Origin: Myoxocephalus aenaeus
Taxonomy: Eukaryota > Chordata > Actinopteri > Perciformes > Cottidae
Assembly: GCA_038501785.1 (NCBI GenBank)
Contig: JBAMJR010000170.1
Location: 5,917,001 to 5,981,000, forward strand
DNA length: 64,000 nt
Direction: 5' to 3'
The translations under genes and the position numbers were made by a program. The notes under the pieces were generated by a model that worked only from the letters and a program-made list of their open reading frames with translations, did not search any database and was not told where the DNA came from. Position 1 is the stretch's first letter. Every line of letters starts with the position of its first letter. Positions 39,892 through 52,800 of this stretch are shown here, piece after piece.

Positions 39892-42800
39892 ATGGAAGCC
39901 CTGCGATACGTTTTTCTCCTGGTTTGTGCCTGCTTCATTTGTCAAGCTGATGGACGCAAAAGTAAGTGTTGTTGCTTTAAAGTTAGCTGAACTGAAGTTA
40001 TGATAGTATTTTGAACAGTAAGTCGGACCGAGATCTGATAGACATATTCACCACAGACCCATCATACAGTTACTGCATGTCCTATTTGCATTCAAATATT
40101 CCACTGAAATAACAGATATGATTTAATTACATGGGCCTTTTCTTAAAAGTGTCATGGTGTAGTTATTAGGATGTGAAATAGGCTTTTGAAATCCGATGTT
40201 CGTCTTACAGTTTCTGTGTGTGTGTGTACCTGTTCGGTCGTGAGTCCCATGAGCTTAATTAAGGCGTGAACACGAGCAGACGGTCTCCGGTCAGGAGACT
40301 CTAATCTACACAATATCTCGATCAAATCATGTTTATCTTAATTAATAAAGGCCTATAATTCACAATAATGTCCAGCTGGTGTCACCTATGATTCCAACGG
40401 GAAAAACGAAGAATCAAACAATTCGAAAATACATTTATATTACACATTATCAATGTGAAAATAACAAAAGTAAAGCTGTTTTATTATTACCACTAAATGT
40501 GTATTTTAAAATATCGATGTTTTGCATAGATATCAGATGTTCCCACAAGTATATGGATTGTTTTCCTTTAATTAAATCACATAGATGGAATGTGTTGTGT
40601 CCATCTGCCATCCATTAAAACTGTCATCCACTCTCAAATCTAAATTAAAGACATGAAAAAAAGGTATGGATTTAGAGAACAATAAAATTGACAAATACAA
40701 TGCATTTGGTAGAATCAGTGATATTCCTTCAAGAGAAGACCAGATACTATCTGGTATCAACATCGTGATCATCTCCCTCCCTCACAGAACAGCTGCTGTT
40801 AAAAGGTTGTCTTTCCACACTTTTTTTATGTTTAATGTGTTTGGCATCTCCAGTGTTGAATTTTTAACTGAACTATTTCATTTTAAATGACCATCTAGAG
40901 AAAACCTAATCTCATGATAATTATGTGGTAGCCTCAAAGGGATTTTAATATACTCATAGGTGTTCATTATTTTAAGTCAGGTGACACAGCTGAAATTAAA
41001 AGGAAGAGAAGTCCATCAATCAAAGCCAAGACTTATACCTGCCGACAGGGAATAAAAAACGTTTTGGAGCTGCTCTTCAAGTTTGCAAGATAAACTACAA
41101 GCAGGAATTCCCTTGTATGATAATCGTGAAGACATTTTCTGGAACTTTTTTAAAAAGAAATATAAAGAAAAACTCCAATTCCAGACTGTGCATGATTGAG
41201 GAAAACCTTTCACTATAGACAATCCTACAAGCTTAAGTTTTCCCTGAGTGATTCTCACAGCATATTTGAAGGGACCTGCATTCTATGTGCTTTTCTCTCT
41301 GTCTCTCTCTCCAGCATACAGTGACATGTTCTCCCACAAGCATGTAATGCCAGGGAAGTCACCGTTTCCGATTCCACCGATCCCTGGCTGGGATCCAGAC
41401 ACCAACCCATGGGATGACTACCTCTACCCTCCACTAAACCCAAAGCCAAAAGAGCTCATGCACCACAAAGGTGAGTAAAGTCATCTTTGTCCTCTGGATT
41501 CTTTCTGTCATGTTTTGAATTTTTCACATGAAAGTAAATTTTTTTCTGCAGGTAAACCCAAGGTTCATCTGACCAGCGACAGTCCGGCTCTCAATGGCTC
41601 CTGCATCTCCTTCACCGCGAAGCTGGAGTACCCTCCATGCCAGAAGGAAAATGCCAACGGGGACATTGTTTGGGATGAGCACTGCGAGGACGGTACGGAG
41701 CTCGAGGCCTCAGGTGCTGCCAAAAAGCAAGGCCAGGCCACGCCACCCAACACATTACATCATTGTCCACTCCAAAACACCACTGCGTCACACAAGACCG
41801 CATTCATTTAATTTAAAACTCAATAAACAGATTTTTTTTTTTTTAACTGCCTGCTACTGCTAGAAACAAGGATGGTGAGACTGAACAAAAACAATTAAGT
41901 TGCAGGATTTAAAACCTAAACAATGAGCTGAAAGAGGCTAAAAGATCGAGCTGCAAAGTGGAAGACCCATTGTTGAAATAAAAATATAAATTACATGTTT
42001 TTGTTTTTAAATAACACAACCTTACTCTCTTCTCTCCTGAGCAGCCAATGGACAACTGCGTTCCGGCTACGTGTACAACTGGACTTCCTGGTTGGACGAC
42101 TATGGCTTTGGAAAGTGTACAGACAAGAAAAAATGCAACGTGTTCCCCGATGGGAAGCCATTCCCTCAGAGCAACGACTGGAGCCGCAAGAGCTACGTTT
42201 ACGTGTGGCACGCAATGGGTGAGACACGCAGGTTTTTCAGATTCGCACACATGCCCACGCAACAACAATAAATAAAGTAACTGTTTAACTCTCAATCCGT
42301 CTTCTCTGTTCGGCCCAGGCCAGTACTTTGAGACATGCGACGGTTCCTCCTCCAGTTTGACCATCAACACCACAAGCATCCCTCTGGGTGCAGAGGTCAT
42401 AGAGGTCATGGTCTACAGGAAACGTGAGCGCAGGAAGTACAGCCCCCTCGCCACTGACAACACCATCTTCTACGTCACAGGTGGAGACAAACTCAAACAT
42501 GCAGCTCATACAACTTTCAACATGTTTCAGGCAAACAGACAGACATACAAACACAAGGAGAAACATTGAGAATGATTTGTGTGTCACTCCCCTTACACAC
42601 TCTCTCTCTCTCTTAGATAAGATCCCACTTGCAGTTAACATCTCCCAGAAGGCTGCGGTCAACCAGTCTGAGAATGTTTTCTTTCGTGGTGAGGACGTGG
42701 TTTTCCAAGTCCAGCTCCATGACCCCAGCGGCTACCTCAAAACCGCAGCCGCCATCGACTACATCTGGGACTTCAGCGATGGCAACCAGCTGGTGACACA

Positions 42801-43502
42801 CCGCAACGTGACCACACACGCCTACAGCGCGCTGGGGATCATGAGCGTGAAGCTGGTGGTAGAGGCAGCGTTCCCTGCACCGTGTCCGCCCACCTCTGCC
42901 CCCCCGACTCAGCAGAGCTCCACGCCATCACCCCCCACAGGTACTGGGCATAGACGCTTAGATGTGACCCAAGGTGAAACATTTCAATCCTACTCCGAGT
43001 CAAATGTAATCAGGCCAAAAATTATTTAAAGCAAGTTAGTCTGTAGGCTCTTCATTCATTCACCTATTCATGTGGTCACACAGGACAGAAACATAGCATG
43101 CAACCCGACACTGTGCACAGCTGACGTGTACACCAGTAACAACACTGTAATATACACAATAATGGACAGTAAAATAAACGGACAAGACAAAGCCAGAAGC
43201 AACTTTCCCTGTAGAGTCCATTGAGGTGTTACCTCACAAAACTAGATGTGTCATACATGTTTTCCTGTGTCTCTTACTCCAGAGGCTCCCACCCCCCCAC
43301 CTCCTACTCATGCTGGGACTGTCAAGATGGAGACAACCCAGGGTGAGCTCCAGAGCTAAAAGTGTATTTATTTATGTGTGTATAAGAGAGAAAGAGAGTG
43401 ACTGAGGAAGTGTGTGTATCCGAGCAGGAGCTCATTAAATAAAGACACAATAACTTGAATATAAAATATGTGCATCACATTCACATTCTTCTCCAGTGAG
43501 TT

Positions 43503-43560
<58 letters not shown>

Positions 43561-45997
43561 CCCTTGTTTCCTGTTTCAGTGCCACCCAGCACCAGCCAGC
43601 CCCTTCCCTCCTCCTCCTCTCCTACCTCAGTGACAACAGGCCCGCCCACCACGGAACCCCTGTCCCCTACTGTTGCCAATGCGACCCCAGAGTCGAACCC
43701 CACAACCATGGCCTGGCTCCGCACCAGGAACCTCAACGGCAACGAGTGCTACCGCTACGCCTACGGGACCTTCATGGGAAACATCACCATTATTGGTAGG
43801 GGTTAGACGGCATCTTTAAAGTGCGAGTTGCTGTGTGTCACGGCGTATGTTGTGATAATAACACCAGATGATGCCAAAAACAGATAATTTTGAATTAAAC
43901 ATGTAGTGGCTTTAAAATATAATTGGAAAAGGTTATATTGGATTATTATAATAATAGGATCCTTTTCCAAGGAAATTATAGACCAGTTTACAATTTAACA
44001 TTCCATTCCAATGGCAATGCCATTGACATTGAAATATCTCAACAACTACTGTATGGATTTCCATGAAATCTTGAAAAGCAATTTAGACCCAGAAAAAAAT
44101 GAATTTTAATGAGTTTGGTGATCCTCTAGTGACTCCTCTAGCGCCACCCTTTGGTCAAAATTTATATTTGTCCATTGTCTGATTGGTTTATGACCAAATA
44201 GCTGCAAAACAAATGAGATCATCATCAGCTGTACTTTGCGTTCATTGCTATTATCAAATATTAGTGTGCCAAAATGCTCAACTAAGATGATAAACATGGT
44301 TAAAAGGACCATGACGAAAGTCAAATGTAACTCTCATTCCTTCTTTTCATTGTCATTTTAAACAAGTAGACATAGAGAGTAAACAAGTGACTGTGTTGTC
44401 CAGCTCCACTGAACAGAACAGAGCTCCAGTCTCCCAGTCAGCAAATGGCCAGTCACTGTGAAACTGGCCTTTTGTGTCCTAAGTTTAATTCTGTCGTGAT
44501 TTATGCACAAATCTAATCATTAAAAAAAATACAATTTCATATTCACATGTTTATCTGTTGGAAGGATTGTAGTTTCATATCAAAAGTGTTACTCATTTTT
44601 ATATGTATCTATTTATGGAGTCAAACACACACACACACACACATCACTAAAAGACATTGAGCTTCGACATTTTGATGTTACGAGAAGATGATCAAAAACC
44701 AACCGCGTGAATATGTTCTCCGCAGAGCCCAAGCACAAACTGACCGGCCAGTCAAACAGTCGCATTGTGGATGTGTCGGCTGCCAGAGTGACCAACACTG
44801 ACGTCAGCTTCCTGGTGAAATGTCTGGGCGAGTAAGTATATATTTATTGCATAATTGAATTTAAATGAATGTTTGACAGTTTAAGTTTATATTAATGTTT
44901 CTCTTGACTGCTCGTGGGTGAAATCCAAAACAGTGTCATGAAGTGAGCCTTTTCTTTCAGTAATTGCAAATAAAATGTATTTAGCTCAAGAAAATAAATG
45001 AAACAGAATACATGTATTATCCATTATTATCATTGGATTTAAGTGATGTCCAGATTTTAATTATATGTGATAGAAAATCCTAGTAAAAAAATCCCCCAAT
45101 CATAAGTAAACTAGGAAATAAAAAATGTATTAGATAATCTAGTCAAATCATAACACAATGCAAGTCTTATTGTGAAGAGTTGAAAACCTTCAAGATGTTA
45201 CATGTTCTAAATAACAGATGTTCGTCATTTGGTGCTATGGTGAAAAAGGTTTTAAAAAACAAATGGATTAGGGGTTTTGTTCCACCCTTCATCTTTCCAT
45301 CCCCTCATCCTCAGCATCCCCACGTCAGCCTGCACCATTGTGTCAGACCTCACCTGTACTCAGGTGAGCAGCATTGTGTGCGATGACGTGCCGCCTTCGT
45401 CAGAGTGTGTAGTGTATCTCAGGCGAACTTTTCTGGAGCCTGGCACCTACTGCATCAACATCACCCTGGAAAACTCCCAGAGCCTGACCCTGACCAGCAC
45501 CACTGTCACCATCAACAAGTCCCAGGATACACCTGGTCGGTTACACAAAGACATTTATTTTAATATCCTATAGCAGCTTTGTAGAAGGTGGACAGACTGA
45601 TGTTATCCGTCTCACTGCTGTTCTCTGTCCCTGTAGTGTCCGCGAATTCACACACTGCAGAGGTGGTGCTGTCTTCGACCGCTGTGCTGGTGGCTGTCTT
45701 TGCATTTGTTGCATATCTGGTCTGCAAGTAGGTCTTCCTGTACAACCGACTAGTCTTAAAGTGTGTCCTTACACAACATGTCTAAACGCCATTTCTTTCT
45801 GTGCCCTCTCCCATCCCTTATTTCACTCCTCCCCCTTTCCAAGGCGTTACAAGGTGTACCGTCCCATTCGTAGGTCCCTATTGGAGGACGCCAGCGGCCA
45901 CGCTGGGGTCAGAGGACGCGTGGTCCGTTTGAGGGAGGCACTCTTCCCCTCCAGCGAGGAGAGCCATCACCTGCTGACAGAGAGACGCCCTGTATAG
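39892..45997 (+). CDS. gpnmb: Transmembrane glycoprotein NMB (complete)
   Basis: Coding exons: 39892-39961, 41315-41470, 41552-41692, 42045-42218, 42319-42480, 42617-42940, 43283-43342, 43580-43795, 44726-44831, 45315-45535, 45637-45727 and 45844-45997. They total 624 residues with matching phases throughout. Type I membrane glycoprotein of melanosomes, lysosomes and the cell surface in the PMEL family. Seen: signal peptide (ALRYVFLLVCACFICQADG); NVFPDGKPFP shared with mammalian GPNMB; a PKD domain (YIWDFSDGNQ); a Pro/Ser/Thr-rich linker in exons 6-8; and a Cys-rich juxtamembrane part (TSACTIVSDLTCTQ, VYLRRTF, GTYCINITL). One membrane span follows (VVLSSTAVLVAVFAFVAYLV). The tail has a YxxI motif (YRPI) and a dileucine signal (EESHHLL). 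Several NxS/T sites are present. I see no RGD, unlike human. Exon 3 has a second possible donor at 41714, adding 7 residues. The convergent igf2bp3 downstream supports the name. Confidence 0.93.
40000..41314 (+). other. gpnmb intron 1
   Basis: No other gene or clear transposon found. Ends in the acceptor TCTCTCTCTCCAG. Confidence 0.5.
43513..43557. repeat. (TA)n microsatellite next to a gpnmb acceptor
   Basis: About 22 TA units, ending 22 bases before gpnmb exon 8 (43580). The intervening bases contain no A except the acceptor AG. Confidence 0.95.
44020..44330 (+). repeat. Degenerate interspersed fish repeat in a gpnmb intron
   Basis: Blocks CAACAACTACTGTATGG, CATGAAATCTTG, GTTTATGACCAAATAGCTGC and CTAAGATGATAAACATGG match a repeat very common in percomorph fish genomes. 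The same family occurs reversed at 20675-20930. Confidence 0.6.
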
Positions 45998-46310
45998 GCT
46001 ATAAAGCTGAACCAGAGTTTGCTGATCTCTTTGTTCTGCCTGGTCATTGGATGAGGTAGTTGCTACGAGATGAATTAGGCTCAAGTCATGGCTGATTTCT
46101 TATCTAAAGAACTGCTTTATTGCAAATTGTGTGATATTAATCAGTTTTGTATGACATCTGTGAGGTGGTTCTCCAATATAATATATACTAGTGACATTGC
46201 ATGCTTTTCCTCAGTTTAATTGATATTAGAACTAAAACAAATGTTTAAACAAAAGAAATTCCCTGAAAACTTGACCCGAGGACTCTAATAAAAGGTTGTG
46301 AACCGCCTAC
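45998..46310 (+). other. gpnmb: gpnmb 3'UTR
   Basis: Follows the TAG at 45995-45997. AATAAA at 46287-46292 is the first good signal. Confidence 0.6.
46287..46292 (+). terminator. gpnmb polyadenylation signal
   Basis: AATAAA in the context GACTCTAATAAAAGG, 290 bp past the stop. Confidence 0.6.
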
Positions 46311-46930
46311 TCATCTTTTGAAGACATTTCTTGTCATGATTTACCAACCTTGCTTTAGTACAACCACAAATGACCCACAGAGTCAATGTTTTGTTTACCA
46401 GTCACTTCAATGATTTGACGTTAAGGTTAAAGCTGCAAAACATTATGGATGGTGGTCGAATGGCTCCTTTACATTTTAAGTCTCATGACATTTAAATGCG
46501 GGTGTCATTTTAGGGTCAGTTTGATCCCTTTGTGTGGCACATACTTGGTATATTATGCCTGTGAAGTGCAAATATGTTGTTGGTTTTGCATACTCACTGC
46601 AAACATTTTTTTTTTTAAGTATCTCAAATAGTATTCTATAAGCAATTATGTGGTACGGCTTTACGCAAGTAATCATTTATTGTACAGCATAGCACCCATC
46701 CAGGTACTTTTAACAAGAACATAAAGACAACATTAAGGCTTCACGACAGAATTTCTCTTTATCCAACCTGTTACAATCTAAATAGTCATCTTGCATTTTC
46801 TGGTTCCATCATCAGTTCAAGAACAGTCATCCTGCTTTGTTCCATAAAGAATTTTAATCCAGTAGATTTATTGCAATATCAGATCATAAACCACAATAAT
46901 CTTTTTTAAAAGAAGAGGGGGAAAACGTCA
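46311..46930. other. Gap between convergent gpnmb and igf2bp3
   Basis: AT-rich sequence, no gene seen. A TTTATT (minus-strand AATAAA) at 46867-46872 is an alternative igf2bp3 polyadenylation signal. Confidence 0.4.
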
Positions 46931-46944
46931 CAATTTAATTTTTT

Positions 46945-46950
46945 TTTATT
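46945..46950 (-). terminator. putative igf2bp3 polyadenylation signal
   Basis: TTTATT on +, i.e. minus-strand AATAAA, about 2.9 kb after the stop codon. Confidence 0.4.
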
Positions 46951-47618
46951 CAGAGGCATTTGACAAGTGGAGCTGTGTGTGATGGGGAGGTGAAGGGGCA
47001 TACGCATGTTTGCAGAGAGGGGGTGAAGGGAATATCATGCTGAAATTAGATCACTTTTCCAAAAAAACTCAGAGACCCAGTCCCTCATATCTGTCTCATA
47101 CCAAGATGTTCCACGTTACACAGCCAAGAAATGCTAACAGAAGAAAATAGCTACTGAATCAGCGAATGTGTAGCATCTGTGAAAGACAAAAAGGGAAAAA
47201 AAGACAGGACTTTTATCTATTGTCTCTCAAAAACAAAAAGGCAGGCCCTTTTTTTTTTTTTTTTAAACTGTATTTTCTCATTTTAACTATTGAATGCAAA
47301 ATCAAACGCGTGATTTGACCTTTTTCACACAAAAAAAAAACCCAAGCAAAAGTTCAAATACATGTAAGCCACACCACCAAAAATAGAAAGCAGAAAGAAA
47401 TAACCATCGGTTGAAGATTTCAATTGAGCCAAAGAGTACATATAAACACTGGCAAAAGAAAATAGTTTGATCACTTTCGATTATTCTCAATTCTAAAGAG
47501 TACACATGATTTTAGTTTACGATTTCATTCATATCTGGGGAAGCATGGGGAGCCATAAAGGAAGGGGACTAAAGTCTAACAAATAGAATAATGCCTCTAC
47601 TTCAAATACGTGTCTAAA

Positions 47619-47625
47619 GAGGTAG
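47619..47625 (-). promoter_or_regulatory. let-7 seed site (7-mer) in igf2bp3 3'UTR
   Basis: The minus strand reads CTACCTC, complementary to let-7 positions 2-8. Confidence 0.5.
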
Positions 47626-47864
47626 ATCAAAACAAACTGCGGAGGAGGGGAAGGGCAGGAGAGGGTGGTTTGGCAGGAAGGAAGCGGGGAATTGGGGAGG
47701 TGTCTGGGATATTCTTAAGTATCACTTGTGCCCCCTCAGTTAAGCGCAGAGTTAGGATGACACGCCCATGTAGAAAGAAACGTTCGGGAGACTGAGGTAT
47801 CAGTGCGCACTGGCGCTCAGTGGGGGCAGGGTGGGGTGCCTCAACAACCTCCACCCCCTCAGCC

Positions 47865-47871
47865 GAGGTAG
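47865..47871 (-). promoter_or_regulatory. let-7 seed site (7-mer) in igf2bp3 3'UTR
   Basis: The minus strand reads CTACCTC. Second copy. Confidence 0.5.
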
Positions 47872-48951
47872 ACGGCGTTCTACTGTGGAAGAATGGATAC
47901 ACTCGAGTTTTACCACAATCAACATATTTACATTCGGCATGAAGAGACAAATGAAATAAATTGTATATTCCTTTCCTCTTTTCTTACACCCCCCCCCACC
48001 CTCCCTCCCCAAGTCAGGGTTCATTCAGTATTTTGTGTGCCTTTCCTGACTTGTTTCCCTGTTTGAACAACAAATTGGAACATCAAGTTACATTTTGTGG
48101 GTTACAGAGAATGTCTGGTTTAAATCATTTTCTTAGCAAAAAAAAGAGAAAAGAAAGTTATGCGTCCATCAGTGTGACTCCCCCTACCCTCACCATGCAG
48201 TGAACGACGTTAACATTGACTTAAAGGCCTGGCTACAAGGGCCACTCCGAACTGACAAAGCTTGCTCTATGAAAATAAACCTAGTCGGGCTTGGACCTTG
48301 CTAAGACACCATCGTCAAGAAGGTGGCAGATGGCCTGGGAACAGAACAGACAACAAAAACAAAAAAAGACGCTCTGCTGACTGAAGGGCCGCTAGAGAGG
48401 AGACCATTACGGTCCACACTGCACTGCCCTGATCACGGCCTTCTTAGGAAGGCAAAAAGGATTTTTTTTTTGACAAATTAAAGTACCATTACCAATAACA
48501 ATGTCAATCCCAAAAACTAAATGGCATTGCTGTAATTATGTACGGTTGGCATTATTTGCATGTCTTTGATGTTTTGTACTTATTTTCAGAAGATGGTAGA
48601 CCCTCAGGGGAAAAACTGAGGCGATTTTCTCTCGATACTCCTGTCAGCCGCCAGCTGAGGGGGCGCCAACTCTTGCTCCGGGGCTTCTATGTACAAATAG
48701 ACTTTATGTACAGGGTCATCTTAAGTCACACATACACATGAACAATGCCACCTAAAGCTCCCGAGTTGAAGGCAAGGTCAGTTGGCAGCTGACCAAATTT
48801 TAAATTTTCTTAAAAAAATAAAAATGTTCAAAGACTATCAGCTTTATAAAGTATACAAAATACCACAAAAGCAAAATAAAAAAAGAAAGGAACATTTTTT
48901 TTCATATATATATAATCATTTTTCTTTTTTCTCTTCTGAGGTACTAGATCC

Positions 48952-48959
48952 TGAGGTAG
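48952..48959 (-). promoter_or_regulatory. let-7 seed site (8-mer) in igf2bp3 3'UTR
   Basis: The minus strand reads CTACCTCA, the full 8-mer. The next position also matches, since the + strand reads TGAGGTAGT, the start of let-7 itself. Confidence 0.6.
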
Positions 48960-49822
48960 TTAAGTAAAATGCATATTAAATTGGTTTTCCTGGGCAGCAG
49001 CAGTTCGGCACCGTTTCCCTAAGTGTCAGTCATGGCGCTGCCCTCACCTCTAAATATATATTCATCTATGTATATAGGTCTATCTATAAAATGCATCCAA
49101 ATTTATAAAATGCCACTATCATTACAAGGGCAGGACACCCAATATAATCCACCCTTTCAGGGGTCCCGTCCTGAAACAAGAATCTTTCCCCCAAACATGG
49201 CCCATCCAATCTGAGCCAACCCTCCCCCAAAATAAACCTCTTTTGGTCCAACCAGGACCTTGATAGCAATGCCTTTTCTTTTTTACAGAAATCATGAGAA
49301 AGCTTCATCAACAAACACTAAAAGAAAAAAGAAAAAGAAAAATCTGAAGTCAACCAAAACATCCTGTCAGGTTTGAAGTACCACACCAATGAGGCAATAG
49401 GAGGGGGATCCTTAGTTCTTCTTTGTGATTCTAGTGTAAAAAGGAGGACCAAAACAAAATGAAAAAAAAAAAAAAAAATTAAACACACCCGTGGAGGGGG
49501 GAGGGGGGGGGGGAGGAGAGCGGTGCGTACAGGTGAGGGCAGGTGACGTTGTTGGGAGCCCTCAGAAGTACTTTCTCACAGAGATGCAGAGAGGTGAGGT
49601 GGTTGGAGGTTTAAAGGCGTAGGGTCTCTTTCTAGCCACACTTGAAAGTTAATCAAGTAAGACGAGGGGTGGATGTTTGCTTGGGTTCTGATAACCTTTG
49701 ACCCCCGAGATGACCATTACATCCCCTTGTCTTCCTCTTCTCCCCACGGACTCTGCTGCATCTGTCCATCTGTCGAGTCTTCTGGCCGATTCAGTCACCA
49801 TTCCTCCAGGGCCGCTGGAGCT

Positions 49823-52800
49823 TTACTTCCTGCGGGGCTGAGGAGGTTGGGCTCCAGATGTGGGTTTAGGCTGCTGCTGCCTCTTCACCTGGGCGAGGAT
49901 CTCCTGGATCTTTCTCTGAGCCAGCTAGATGACATGAGAACATGTTAGGCTCAGATCATGACATCTTCAAGCAATGTCTTATGGTCAATACATAGTCTTT
50001 TCGGCATGTACTCAGCTGACTCTGTGGCCGGAGTTTACCCAAAGTAGCTTACTCCATGACCTTATACAAAATGATGATATGCTTCTGGAGAATCAGACTA
50101 TACAGCTTGAATTCCTTTCAAAAAACCCACCTGGCATGCAAAGAAGTGTCCACTGATCTTGACTATAACCTGGTCATTCTCATCAGGCGTCTGGTCCCTG
50201 GGCACCACCACCTCTGCACAGGTCAGGTTCTGCAGCTCGTTTACCTGCAGCCACAATAAAGAGACGATAGAATAATTACAGCCCAAGAGTAAAGAATTGG
50301 ATAGTTAACACCAATATGTAACAATTCGTTTTTCATTCGTAAGAACAAACTTCTAGTGCCAGGTTTGGAGCCCTTTTTACCGTTTTTCCACCTTTCCCGA
50401 TGACTCGTCCAGCAGCAAAGGAAGGAACCTTGATGTGAGCCTCCAGCTTTACCTCTTCCTTAGGTCCAAAGAAATTCTCTTCCTTCAGCTTGCCAAAGAT
50501 GCGACATTGAGCCTGCAGCCGAACAAGTTAAAATGTTGATTACTCATGGTGCACTTGATAAATGGGACATTTTATCCAGAAGAAAAACAACTAAACTGCT
50601 ACCATCAAGTGGCTTCCTTCTTTCATTTCTATAACAGTGTTTTGTGTGTTTATATGGCTGAAGAGTTACAGCACCTTAAACTGAGCCTCTGGCGGTCCAG
50701 CGATGGTGACCCTCCTCTGTGGTGTGGAACCCACTTCTTCTGCAGGGGCAATCTGAAGGAGGGCAGACCGTATTAAATAAACGATCATTTTTAAAAACCC
50801 AACCAGCAACCGATCAGTCGAGGCAGGGGCAACACGTAGACAGCCAGCATTGACACTATCATTTCAAACTTCACTTCCTGTCCGTCACTCACCTTGATTG
50901 AGGCTCCGGCAAAGTGCGACAGCTGTTTGATGTGTTGACCCTGTTTTCCAATGATGGCGCCAACCGCGAGAGCAGGGATGAACAGGTGAACCGTCTCCGA
51001 CTCTGGGTGTCCCTGCTGTGGGTAAACACGCAAGCGCTACTGTGACCAGGAGTTCTCAGACAGTAACTGCAGACCATTTGCTTCAGCCACCTATGCACAA
51101 GTGCAGACAGTGGCTCAAGCAAAAGCTGTTCAATTCTTTAAGCCACATTGGAGCTCATGCCCCACAGTCATTACATCTAGTAGGAATTTCTTACTATTGA
51201 GACCTTATTTCTGAAAGAGAGCACATTGTATGTTTCAACCACAGACTTTTTAAAGCCATTCTAGCGCTCAAAAGGTAACAGAATTTATTTGCTAATTTTT
51301 TATTATTATTATTATTATTCATGGAGTATAGTATGCCACAGGCAACACTAGTAATTCCATCTGAAAAAGGTCCAGGTTTAAAGTGGCATTTGGATATGGA
51401 GCCCATGTTTCATTAGAGAAGACTGCATTTATAAATACCTTGCAAAATGTTTCAGAACATAACTTGTTTTAGTGTGCGTGATCGACTTGAGCTCTGGAAG
51501 GGGAGGTCGTTTGGATCGTCGGAAAGGGACAACAAGCATTGATGATTTTGGATCGCGCCCAATATTCCAATCAATACGTCAGATGAGGGAACACTAATAA
51601 CTTGCTTTGGCAGCCTCCAAATATGGAGAAGGGCTTTTAGTGCTGAGAAACATTCCCATTGCTAAAAAAAAATATTCTAAAGCAGCATTTTTTTGCAGAA
51701 ATAACACTGTAAACCATCTGGTGATTTTAAGTACGACTAGTAGCCACACTAATGTTGCCCTCCAGGTTTTAAGTTTTCACATGCAAAGATTAGGGCCTTC
51801 CTAAAAAATGAAAAAGGGTCAAAGATTAAGGGGCAACTGGAGAAGAACGTTGCCCCCCCTAATCCCGCAGCCTCAAGCCGTGCAAAGCACTTTGGGACGG
51901 GTGATTTACAGCAAGGGGCTGGCTGCTCACTGACAGCACAAGGGCCCAAAATGGCCCCTCACCCCCATAAGAACTGCACTAAAGGAAAAAGATACGTGAA
52001 GCCGAGTTGCTAAAGACTAGAGTTTTTTTTTAATTAGTCATTTTCACGACCCTTACCCAAGAGTTGCAGAATATCGTTTAAAATGGAAAACGCAGCCCGT
52101 CCTGGGTTCAAAAGGTTAGCGTTTGGGGCAGACCGCTCTATTGTATGCGACAAGGAGACCGCCACTTACCCCAAATGATGAGAATCCACCATGGGCTCCT
52201 GGAGGTGGCATACAGGACATGGAGGGACCCATGCCTGGTGCTCCACTGGGGGGGAAAATACCCAAAGTGTTCACATTCAGGCCTGGAATCAGGTGGGCCT
52301 GGATCTGGAGTGAAATGAGAACATTTCCATTAACACATTACAGGTTGTGCTAACACAACGAATCCATTATCTTTGTATTCTTCTTTAAAACATAAGTGAG
52401 GACTTCAGATGACTAAAAAAAATTAAAAGAAAAGAAAAATCAAGCTGCATTGGCTTGATTTGGGCAGCTATGTGTGTTTGCTTGCTTGCTTGCTTATTAT
52501 TCCATGTTCTTGAAGCATTTTCTTCCAATACATTTTCTGTTGAAAATCTTAATTTTTTTATGTCCATTTTATAAACGGCATGCATGCTGTGTAATAAGCT
52601 TTCTTTTCCCCAGGTGCAGTACTCCCAACCCCCTAATTGACAGCAGTCACTGTAAGCACACTTCTGTAAGTGGAGAAGGATTGTAGTCACCTATCAAAGT
52701 TTGAAAGCTTTCCTTCAACTTTAGGCATTTAGAGAGACTTGGTTGACACAAATATAAGCCTGTGCCTATACTTTCTGTTTTGAAATTACATGAAATTAAT

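Larger units (their letters stand above)
46930..49822 (-). other. igf2bp3: igf2bp3 3'UTR
   Basis: A long non-coding stretch after the TAA, without transposon signatures and with A/T-rich runs. Three minus-strand CTACCTC motifs (let-7 seed complements) support its being a 3'UTR of a known let-7 target. The distal end depends on which AATAAA is used. Confidence 0.55.

Noticed and set aside
47610..48024. Short frames in the igf2bp3 3'UTR as possible small genes
   Set aside because: Low-complexity or unsupported; no conserved motif or start context, and they lie in a region best explained as UTR.
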